Below, in pieces: positions 22,785 to 33,080 of a DNA stretch of 43,076 nucleotides. Within the stretch, counting starts at the first letter, position 1, and each line of letters begins with the position of its first letter. The position numbers and the translations under genes are program-made. Location: contig JAAAUF010000276.1 of assembly GCA_015499985.1 (NCBI GenBank), forward strand, positions 1-43,076, read 5' to 3'. This DNA comes from Haplosporangium gracile (Eukaryota; Mortierellomycota; Mortierellomycetes; Mortierellales; Mortierellaceae). Under the pieces are notes generated by a model. That model saw nothing but the letters and a program-made list of their open reading frames with translations, made no database searches and was not told the DNA's origin.

Positions 22785-25103
22785 ATGATGAGTTCCTTCT
22801 CCTTCTCCCTCTCCTTCTCCTCCTCCTTCTCCTCTTCCTCCTCTACACCCTCATCGCCATCATCATCGACTCCCGCAGCGCAATCTCCAACCGCAATGCC
22901 GTCTTCATCCACCTTTACACCAAACTCCTCGACATCCACGTCCAACCTCTCGACTGCAGCAGTTACCGGTGTCGGGACCCGCTCATATCGTCAGCGAATG
23001 GTGACTCGATCGACGGCTCGCGTATTGTTGTCTCCCACACCTATGCTAGCAACATTTACCAACCCCTTCTCCTTGTCTAGCTCGACTACAAACGCCGTAG
23101 GCTCCTCTTCCTCGTCATCCTCGCCCTCTTCTGAGAAAGAGGGGCCATGGAAAGTGCCTCAAGTCCCTACTAGGATTATCCAGTACGGTCTGGCCGTCGC
23201 CGTCGCCGATTTCGTCATCGACCATTCAGGATGTACACCGCAGTATCGGCCGCACCTCCCATTACCACGAGATATCACTTCTATTTCTCATCCGTCCAAC
23301 AGTCCGAAGAAGTCCTTGTCCATTCTATCCTGCCTTCGAACCAAGGATCGTCAAGCGCGTCGTCGTCAGTGCCCACTGATCAGGAGTCGACCATTTCGTC
23401 GACGCAACTGCCTCTCGGTGAGGCTCCGACTGGCAGTGCAACCCCATCTTACTCACCTGGACCAGCGACGTCGCGCTCGCCACCCCCTCCCCCGCCGCCA
23501 CACCCTCGCCAGCCACACCCACTATTGTTGAGCAATCTCCCGCCACACTACCGCTTACCACATTGACCATCACCGAGCAACCTCCTGCGCCAACCCAACC
23601 CGCCATGCCAACACAGCTTGATATTCCTCCTGAGCTGTTATCCAAAATTGACAAATATCTAGCCGAGAGGGACCTCGTTTGTGCGTCCGAGGTGTCCCGG
23701 GACTGGAGGACTGCGTTGATGTCATTTGTTTGGACATTCATTACGCACTACAAGTGGAGATGTCCACAGTTCCGGTTCCTGGGTGAACTTGTCCGCCAAG
23801 AGAAGCTCCACGAACTTTGTGCTCTGTTGTACCGAGTCGTCGAGGTAGAGTGGGGGGACGATGACAACTCCGGACTCACATACCCGGAGCTGGCGGCGAT
23901 CCTCAAGGGGATGCCCAACCTCCAGTGGTTATCGTTGAGGGCGATAGCGCCAGCAAAGAAGGTGTTACTAAACCTGCTGAAGGACCCTGGAGAGTTACTG
24001 AAGGTAAATCATGTCCAGTTAGACCTTGTCGGCTTTGAGGCAGAGGCAGAGGGCGAAGAGCAAGGAGACATTAAAGAGGGGGAGACAGAAGAGGGTGACG
24101 AGGAGGATGAGGAAGAGGGTGAGTTTGCAGGAAGTGGAAAAAGGGGAGCCAGTCCCACTGCGTGACCTTTTCAGAAGGTTTGGTCGGCTTGAGGGGCTCG
24201 GACCTGTGGAGTCGTGGTATGTACCACATCATCACCAGGAAGCAATCATGGAGATTGGTGACCAAGCGCAATAGGAAGGGATCCAACCTCAGTGGGCGAT
24301 CAAAGGTGTGTGCACTCCATGCAGTGAACTTAGACTCCTCCCATACTGACCTGACCTCAGAAAGCTGGTCCTGACAGCAAAGCCAACTGATATCCAGGAG
24401 ACGACCTTGGCGCCAATTCTCGGCTGCAGGCGGCTTGAGGAGTTGGTGTTTGATGGGCCGCTTTCGTTCAGAATTTTAGACTTGAACAATGTTCATGATC
24501 AGTTGAACTGTCCCACAGCAGTGAGTATTGCACTGAGGAGTGTGAGCCAGTTTAACAGACTGTGGGCACTACAGTCTCGGGCGTTCTCACCCCAGTTAAG
24601 AAGTTTCAAGTTGGAGGTACAAAGAGACGATGATGACCAAGAGCAAGTTCTGACGTGGTAGAACACGTTGCTCTTGACATCAATCTTCTTCGGGCACAGA
24701 CGGGTGACACTGTTGATTTTGAAAGGGTTTGCTGTCCAACCTCAGGATTACTTCCGCGGAGTGCAAGGAGGAATGACATCACACAACAGCCCAACACCAC
24801 AGGTCGAAGAGCTTGAGATAGAGATTGGCCTCGACCCATTTGTAGTCCCCAGTCATTCAAGCGCGCCAACAGGTGTGGCACATAATCTATTCTCAGCTGA
24901 GTTTGATGAGCGATCGTCGTTCCCTTTCTCTCAAGAGCCATCGTTTGGACATCTCTTTCCCAGCAGGATTTGGACTTTTGGATAGACTTCCGCATCTCCA
25001 ACACCTCGGCCTCACTGCCCCAGGACAAATGTGGGTTTACAAAGAAGTGTACGCGGTTATGTTGGCGCCACCCAGACTGGCATCGTTGGAATTGGACAGC
25101 TGA
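22785..25103 (+). pseudogene. F-box/LRR protein gene, degenerate
   Basis: The start (ATG 22785 or 22788) is followed by a Ser-rich leader (MMSSFSFSLSF...). The frame then drifts near 23230 and again near 23422-23470. The F-box is in the third frame (about 23617-23740; LDIPPELLSKIDKYLAERDL, then CASEVSRDWRTAL). LRR-like text follows: MPNLQWLSLRA, then GCRRLEELVFDGPLSFRILDL, then LPHLQHLGLTAP. The frame carrying most of the LRRs is cut by TAG 24272-24274, TGA 24347-24349 and TAG 24659-24661. A further shift near 24960 leads to the end at 25103. An intron-like GTGTGT...CTCAG (24306-24360) does not restore phase. F-box proteins are substrate adaptors of SCF ubiquitin ligases. This copy looks dead unless unusual splicing rescues it. 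Confidence 0.75.
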
Positions 25104-25488
25104 TTGATGTCAACAAGGCGCAAGTTCATGAGTGGTTGGCAGGATGGGGCCGAACGGACCTTCGTATTTAAGTCTGGAGCCGAGTCAGAAGGAAGCTGTT
25201 TTTTTATAGCTGCTGTCTCTACCATCATATTGATTAAGACGAGTGCGATAATAAAGCCATTCATATTCAAAGCAAATCGCCACAAGTCTTTGTTTGCTCT
25301 GTATGTTTTGTTTTTTGTTTATGTTTGTTTATGCGTCCTTGCCTGTTGCTACTGCGACATTCTCTAAAAAAAAAAAAAGTAAGTGGTGGTGGCTGTTGTG
25401 TTGCCAAGGGGTGTAATTCGTCTCAACAACCTGGACTTTAAAGGAAGGCTTAAAAGATGAATATGATACTATATTTTTAATTTTTCGA
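25104..25488. other. 3' intergenic region between F-box pseudogene and EDC4
   Basis: AT-rich and GT-rich with a poly-A run at 25366-25377. No gene is seen. Confidence 0.5.
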
Positions 25489-28400
25489 TTAAAGTTGCAT
25501 GCTGTGAACATAACGCAACAAAAGTTGTAGCGTATGCAAGTGAGGATTGGCCTCGCCGCTATTGGCGACCTCGGAATAAGTCGCCTCCAGACGAGCCTGG
25601 ACAGTGGGGAGGATCCGTGCCATGTGATCGCCCAGCAAAGGATCCTTGGGGTTGAGTCGCATCAAAATCTCCTGGAGCCATGTCAATCGGATGCCCAAGT
25701 TCTGACCTAATTGCTGGTCGTTCGCCAAGTGATGCGTCAAAGCCAACAACACGGGCTGGCTCAAGGTACCGTTGGGGTTAGACGATGTCTGCTGGAAGAC
25801 GGCTCGAGGAGAGACCTTGCTGCAGATATGGAACACCGCGCTGGGCTCGTTGGTCGACAAGGCCTGGGTGAACGCACCCTCAAAATCTCCATAAGCAATT
25901 AGCTGGTTGATGGCCGACGTCTGTTTGGATTCAGTGGGCGAGGTCTGTTGTGAGGTCCTGCGAGATCCATAGTTAGACGTGCCGGAATACTCCTCGCCCT
26001 GCAACGTTCTCTGGAGTCCACTGGCAATACTACGGCGCTGCGAATCAAGACGTCCAGGGCCACCACCCAGTGGTGCCTCAGACTGAGCGTGCTGCGCCTG
26101 CGCAAGACTTGCCTGGATACCCTCCACATTCGACGCGACCTTTTTGATGTTAGTATTGAGGGCCTCGATAGACTCGTGGTCCTTCTGGTTGGCAGCCGTC
26201 AAGTCCTCAATGCCACTCTGGAAAGCAGAGTGGATCTGTTGGAACATGGCCTGAGTTGCCTTCTGGTATGAGGGGATCAAGACCTTGGTGAAGCTCTCTT
26301 TAAAAGAATCCTCGATCGAAGGGCGAATAGTCGTAGCCACCTGGGCTGTCAAGCTCGTCATGAAATCCGATCCCGACATCACCTTCTCCACATTCTCGCT
26401 CACCGCCGTCTCAATGGCTGAAGGCAATGTCTATTAGGTCAGGTATATAATGCATCGGTATATGTTAGCAGAATTGTAGATATCATTGACCAAAAAATAT
26501 GCACGCAGGACAAATACTCATAAGTATTACCTTTGCAGCTGCGTCACCCATGGTGCGAGCGATTTGACGCTCCACTGCTGCTCCAATAACCTTGTTGAGC
26601 GAGGGAATGACAGAGTTCTGAATCTCCTTGTTGACCGTCTGGACTAAAAGCTGCTCAGTGTTCTTGGCAAGGGTCTGCGAGACAAGCTTCAAAACCGCCT
26701 CCTGTCTGGCAATCTGATCCTGATCCATCTTTCTGTACTGCAACTCCAACTCTGCATTCAACTTCTTCTCGAAGCGAGATGCAATCTTGTCTTCCATAGT
26801 CAACAGCATGGTCTGGAGGTCGCCAAGAGTGATAGAAATGTTGTCGCCAGAAGCCAACAAAAAACCTTGCTCTGGCGCTGGCGACGCGCCGTCGGCGGTA
26901 TCCTGGGTACGGTTGGCTTGGTTGCGTGTATTGTTGCGTCCTGAATTCTTGGCATCGGCAGAGCCCTTGGTCTCGCCGAGTGCTACTGGACTCGAGGCAG
27001 CCTTCTTGGCCTCTGATGGGGGAGCGGTAAGAGACATGTCTTGGCTTGTCTTCCTTCCCATACGTCCCGAGGTTGGCATCTTCGGTGAGTCCTTCTTGTC
27101 AGCACCATCAGTCCCATTCTGGTTGTCGTTGGACGAGTTGCGCTTCTTCTCCTTCAGCTTGGCGATAGCTCCGTTGATGACAGGTCCGTGCAACTTGATC
27201 GGCTTCTCTGACTCCTTTCCTTCAAGTCCCTCAGTCGCCACCCCAATAGTAGCATCCGACTTTAAGAGAATAGATGTATCGGCGGCATCGGTATCCTTGA
27301 TCGAAGGCGAGTCCGATGCCTTGGGAGTGTTGTTCTTGGAGTTGGTGCGCGTAATCTTGGGCTCGGCCAACTTGGCCGCAGGAGAGACGGACTCAAAGAT
27401 CTGGCATTTGCTCTTGTCATGAGGCTCGAGCCCCTTGATGATGTACTGCTGGACAGCCTTAGCCTGGATGCAGTAGACCGAGAATCCATTGTACTCCAAG
27501 GACGAATCGGGCATAACAATAAAGCTGACAACAGGCTGGGGCATTGGATACTCAATCATAAAGTCAAACGTGGCGGCACAGGGTGTGGCATCCAAGGTCA
27601 TGGCAGATTTGATGTATGCTGCCTGGCTTACGCCGGTAGGGCGATCAGCCTCAGACACCTTGATCTTGAGTCCAAAGAGTGAGAGACGAGCACTGTTGGC
27701 CAATACCAGACTGGAGGCCTCGTGGTCGTATCCCATAAAGTTGAACATGCGCATGTCCTGCGAGCGGGAGGCGGATTTGCCCAGGGAAGAGCGGCGGATT
27801 GACGATGGTGGCTCCTTGAACACAAATTGATCAAGAGGGCCGGAACCAGAGACGTGCCAGAGACTGAGTTCCGTTCCACGACGGCAGGCTGTAACAACGC
27901 AGCGCGAAGCTGTAACATCTGGATGGTCGACGAAAATAGCGTTTGTTACGCCTAGACCGCCGTGAGGCACAAACTCGTTCAACAGTGCTGGACCAGCAGC
28001 AGCGTGAAGATCCCAAAATTTGACAGTGCCGTCCTCGCTTGCAGTCACCAAGGCAGTACCATCTCGGGAGAATGAAAGGTCATTGATAGCCTAAAAGGTA
28101 TGAAAGTCAACATGAAGCACTAGTTAGTTTCAAATTCGAAACACATGCTGTGAAAGACGTCAATGGCTCCTGGATTTGTAGACAATACCTGATCATGTGC
28201 CTGGATAACAAGAGAGTGTGCACGAAGCTGGGCCTCGGTCACGGTAGGAGAGTCGTTGAGCTGGGACCGGATGAGACTGTGAATGTCGACGATCAAGACC
28301 GCGTGATCATCGTTGTTGACCAAGGCCAGCTGAGAAGCATTCCTGGGGCTCCAGGCAATGCGATTGTAGCGTGGCTGATCTGACTGGGGTGCTCCGATGA

Positions 28401-30521
28401 GCTCCAAGTACTTTGAGTGGTCAATGTCAGTTGAGTCGGGGTGCGAGGTGGATAGGTCCCAGATGATGACCCTGCTGTCTTTGCCAACACTGGCAAGAAG
28501 CTGTGATCCCGAAGCTCCTTGATCGGCCGACGAGAAACTCATGTCAATGACCTGATCCGTGTGTCCCCGAAGAAGTGTTCTATGTCCATGAGACTGCTGA
28601 ATGACGCGAATCTTGCCGCCTAAGATGGTTCAGATAGAAGAAGTATGAGCAACTTTGAGCACTGACAATCAGTTGAAGACTGAGAGCGCACGGGCAAAGT
28701 ACATGAGGACGAGACATACCCTTGGCAGCGTAGCTGATGTAACCCTTGCTGACAGCGACCATTTTGCCGTGGTTGTAGTCAACGTCTGTTGGAATGAGTG
28801 TGATGGGGATGGTCTCCAGATCCTCCGAAAAGATAGCATTCAGATTGTCCAATCCAGTGTCGTAAGTCGTTGGTCCCTGGCCTTGGTGTCTCAAGTAAAC
28901 ACCGTCAGGGAAGCTATGAGTGAAAAAAGTTGATGTTGCAGGGTTTTTTAGTCATTAAGAACATCAGCAAAATACATGATGCCAATCTTACATCAGTTGA
29001 TAAGTATACTATGATTATCATCGATTCACACCTTGAGCTGCCCTTGGCCAACTTCTGGACGCGGTGGTTCCAGGCGGAATGAGGAGGAAGGAGCTGATCC
29101 AACTGATAGCGCTTCTGATCCCGATCATGAGGACGGCTGGCGGTCTCTGGCTCAACGTGAGTCGAGGTATCGCGACGAGGGGCCGGTGCGCTCAACGACG
29201 ATCGCTTGGAAGGGGGACCAGAAGGGAAGGCCTCGGCGATGGGTGTTCCTGTCCTTGAGTGGGAAGGAGGTGTGGTTGTGGGGTTGGGGATGGGTGTTGA
29301 TGCTGTAGGGGCGGAGGCGGCGACGGCGGCGGACGCGCTGGAGAAGGAGTGGAAGGGGTTGACGTAGGTGAACTTTGACTTTGTGCTCGACTGGGGTGTA
29401 GACTCCTTGGAGATGGGTGACTTTGCGGTGGATTCGCGTCTCAAGTCGGTAGGCTTGATGTCCGATTCGCCATCGTGACTCTTGATATCGGCCGATGGCC
29501 CCTGCGATGACGAAGGAGAGCCCGCTGACATTTGCAGCATCGCCAACAGATTACTTACATCCACAATAATATCAAATCAACACCCGATCAAAACCAAGAG
29601 CAACAGCACGCACACATACAAGAAGAAAAGAAAAGAAAAGAAAAGAAAAGAGTCGGCGTGAATATCAATCAAAGAGGCGTGCGTGTACATGTACGAGTAA
29701 GCATGCAATGCCTGTGTGGGAAAAAACTAGAAAAAAATAGAAACTTACACTTCCTCCTTTTTGGGGCTGGGCTGAGACTGAGCTTGGGTCAAGTCAGGAC
29801 GTGCAGAGCCAAAAAGGGCCATCTTCAGATCCTCCGTCTTTTGCTGGGCATTGGTCTGCTCGGGTTTGGGGGGTCCAAAAAGGGCCAGCTTGAGGCTCTC
29901 TGTGCTTGCTTGGAGATCCGCTTGAGAAGTTGACGTGTGTGCCTGAGACTGAGTCTGAGAATGAGGCTGCTGTTGTTGTTGCTGCTGCTGCTGGGGTTGT
30001 TGCTGTTGCTGAGACTGCGAGGGACCCATAAAGGTCGAAGTCGACGTATTGGTTGGCGACACCGAGGCAGGCTGGTTCAGGCTCTGCAACAACGAAGCAA
30101 GAGCGTTTCCCTGGGGTGGGGCACGGCTTTGGGGTGGTGGCGGTCCCGACTGGAACTGAGCCATAGGCGCGCCACGGGGTTGACCGTGTTGCTGCATCAT
30201 TTGGTGCATAAACATCTGATGCTGGTGATCGAGTCCCTGCTGGTTGAACCCAAAACCAGGCATCATTTGACCCATGGGGGGAGGAGGAGGACCCATGTTT
30301 TGGTAGAAGGGATGTGAGGGCATAGGTGGGGTGGACATGTCACCCATGCCTTGCTGAGGGTGCTGCTGGAACTGGAAAGGGTGCTGCTGCTGCTGCTGAA
30401 GACCAGGAGGACCCTGCTGAGGAGGAGCGGAGAGTTGACCCTGAGGCTGAGGCTGAGGTTGCTGGCCTGCCTGGCTGCCACCCTGGAGCATATCAAGGAG
30501 CGATCTGTTTTCACTTGCCAT
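25489..30521 (-). CDS. EDC4: Enhancer of mRNA-decapping protein 4 (EDC4/Ge-1) homologue
   Basis: Six phase-consistent exons: 30521-29749, 29553-29032, 28913-28720, 28619-28189, 28090-26531 and 26430-25489, giving about 1473 residues, close to animal EDC4 (about 1400). Residues 1-400 are Gln/Pro-rich and disordered, with several leucine-rich short motifs (SLLDMLQ at 7-13, ALASLLQSL, SLKLALFG, DLKMALFG, LLAMLQ). A WD40 beta-propeller follows (about 410-790; KDSRVIIWDLS, SEDGTVKFWDLH). Next comes a charged linker with long helices (about 960-1300), then the C-terminal alpha-helical domain (about 1345-1473): INQLIAYGDFEGAFTQAL, SQPVLLALTHHLA, LRYVHSMQL. EDC4 scaffolds Dcp1-Dcp2 in P-bodies and promotes decapping. 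It shares an intergenic region with divergent PIG-U. Confidence 0.93.
29626..29650. repeat. (AAAAG)5 microsatellite in EDC4 intron 1
   Basis: Five perfect AAAAG units within the 195-bp first intron of EDC4. As CTTTT on the transcript it lengthens the intron's pyrimidine-rich interior. Confidence 0.9.
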
Positions 30522-30934
30522 CTGGGGGGTGCATCCACGCGTAGGCTGATCGAGAAGGGAAGAGAAGGGAAGGGAGGGGGGAGGAGCGGGGAGGGAGGAA
30601 GAACGGAAGGAAAGAGTGGAAGGGCCAAGGCAAAGGGGATGGAGTACGAGAAAATGGGACCCACGGTTGGACTTGGTTGCGTTGGAGCACACTCCCACTT
30701 CGAGTCGCGTTGAAGCATCGTGGATTTAATCAGAGTCGCAATTGCTGCATCATTCAGATATATTTAAACGCTCGCCACGTTGGAGCTGCAACCATCACTT
30801 TCATGCCAAAAGCCCACTACAGGAACATTCATTCGTCTCCCATTAACTCATCGACAGACAAGACTAGTGTCAAGAAGCAGCACAGCACATCAATCTAGAA
30901 CAGGCAGGGACTCACCAGCATAACCAAAAAAACG
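30522..30934. promoter_or_regulatory. Bidirectional promoter region, EDC4 / PIG-U
   Basis: 413 bp between divergent start codons. The EDC4 side (30545-30640) is GGGA/GGAA-rich on +, so CT-rich in the EDC4 leader. No clear TATA is seen. No other gene fits here. Confidence 0.5.
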
Positions 30935-32908
30935 ATGGCAAAGAGCTCGTCCAGTAACAACGCGGTGGCGGTCTTTGGCATAGCAGTCGCCTTGCGCCTA
31001 GCACTCTTCCAGTTCCCAGCATTAGCTAGTCTCCTCGGCGAGCGAGTCGAGATATCGACTCCTGTCACAAGTTTCAAAAGACGTATGTTGAATACAAGTT
31101 GAATATTGGGATTGCAAGGGAGATATCTGCCATGAGCTGCGGTTCTCTCGCGTCAGGAACTGGAACAACTGAAGCTAACGATGACTTTCATTCTTTTTTT
31201 GTGGCCATAAGTGTCTGAGGGTGTCTTCTTGTTCACAAATGGTGTGCCGCCATACGACGGGGGAGTTGTGCATCAGGTAACGACATGAGGCAAAGGAGCA
31301 TTCTCATCAGCAACGTCTCTTCAGGAAACTGATGGATCGCATTAAACTCTTATTGACTATAGGCACCTCTACTTCTTGGATTGTTTTACCCAATCATTTC
31401 GAGCCCGTTCCTCGTCAACCTTTTCTATATTCTCAGCGATATCGCCATTGGATACATGCTACTTCAGATCACAGGCATCAAGGACAAGGACTGTGCAAAG
31501 GGGGAAAAGATCACACAGTACGGCGGCAAGGAGGAGGAGCTAGGAATGGGCGGTCTCTCGGTCGCGACTCTCTACCTGTTCAACCCCTATACCATCGCCA
31601 GCTGTATCGGCAGGAGCACAATCTTATACTCGAACGCTGTCGTCGTAGCCGCCATCTGGATGGGCATGAAAGGTAATGCGCAACTGCAATCACACTTTTC
31701 GTAGACAGATGCTTCACGCTATTAGATCATTAACTGTATACCGACATTTGTTTCATATTTTAGGCAATAAGAACTTGGCGATGTTCAGTGTTGCTGCGGC
31801 GACCTACCTGTCATTATACCCCTCCATGCTCATCATCCCCGTCATCCTTATGCTCACACGGAAGATTGACGACAACGAGCTTACCAAGGTACCCATTTAC
31901 CTGGCTACCTAATGCTTGCAAGGAATGCAGCAAGTGGAGATATATCACCTTGACGGCTGACTGGAATGCTTCCTGCTTTCTTAATTCTGATAGAAAGTCG
32001 CCATTCAATGCACAGGACTGTTCGTAGGATCGCTGGTCGCTCTGTTTACACTCTCGTTCGTCTTGGTTAACTCTTGGGACTTTTTCGGGAGCGTTTACGG
32101 CACCATGTAAGGACTTCACCATGACAGGCGACCAATTTCGACATCACCTCGCACAGGAGCGCATCAAAGCTTATTGACAAGAAGATTTTTCTATGTATAG
32201 CTTGACTGTGAGCGATCTGACTCCCAACCTGGGTCTCTGCTGGTACTTCTTCATTGAAATGTTCGACCAGTTCCGTCCCTTTTTCCTGGTCGTCTTCCAG
32301 ATCCACGTTTTTATCTTTGCTGTGCCAGTTTCTATCAAATTAAGGTAAGATATACGCTGTCGATCGGAATATCAGACGGCAATGCATTGAGATATCGCGT
32401 ACTAAATATTATTTTTTGGCGCCATAGAAAATACCCATTGTTCGTCTCTTTCCTGTTGTGCGCGATCATGGGCACATTCAAGGGATACCCCTCAGTCGGT
32501 GACGCGTCCCTCTACCTTGGCCTGCTACCTCTGAGCTCTGAGATCTTCAAGTGTAAGACCACTGTCACTTTTTTCTTTTGATGGTCCAAAGTCTAAACAA
32601 CAAGATCGAGAGACTAACGTGAGTTCATCCCCAAAAACATAGACATGCGGTACTCGTTCCTAGTGACGAACCTTTTCATGTACTCGACTCTGTTGGCACC
32701 CATCTTCTGGTACCTGTGGGTGTATGTTGGAAGCGGAAACGCTAACTTTTTTTACGCGATCGGACTTGTATACGGCATTGGTGAGATCATCTTGATGATT
32801 GACTCGACGTTTGCCCTTCTCCGCCGCGACTTTGAGGCCCAATCGCCACCTGAGACGACCGGCCAGGATGCCGCTCTTGGCTGGGACCGTGAAGTTGTGC
32901 AAAAATAG
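30935..32908 (+). CDS. PIGU: GPI transamidase subunit PIG-U (Gab1/Cdc91)
   Basis: Eight exons: 30935-31082, 31212-31276, 31363-31672, 31764-31888, 31994-32106, 32201-32344, 32428-32552 and 32643-32908. All junctions keep phase, giving about 431 residues (human PIG-U is 435). It is a multipass ER membrane protein of the complex that attaches GPI anchors to proteins. Family landmarks: [20 protein letters not shown] (N-terminus), [26 protein letters not shown] (about 141-152), [18 protein letters not shown] (258-275), [11 protein letters not shown] (317-327), and SGNANFFYA near the C-terminus. One donor is atypical (GTACCC after exon 4) but is needed for the conserved join. An alternative acceptor before exon 3 would lead to a stop. 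AATAAA follows closely. It is divergent from EDC4 and ends 172 bp before the BARD1-like ATG. Confidence 0.95.
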
Positions 32909-32923
32909 ACTCTTTCGTGAGAA

Positions 32924-32929
32924 AATAAA
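32924..32929 (+). terminator. Poly(A) signal, PIG-U
   Basis: AATAAA 16 bp after the stop codon, in an A/T-rich stretch just upstream of the next gene's CT-rich leader. Confidence 0.55.
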
Positions 32930-33080
32930 AATTAGTGGCAAAATTTTATTCGTGTATGAGCCAACTGAGTGTTCAAAATTATTCTCTTCCTCTCGCTGTT
33001 CTTTCCTCAGTCATACATTCTTGTTCCCTTTCACTCCACCTCCTCCCTCTCCGCCTCATTCACTCCCTTCATCGCAGACG

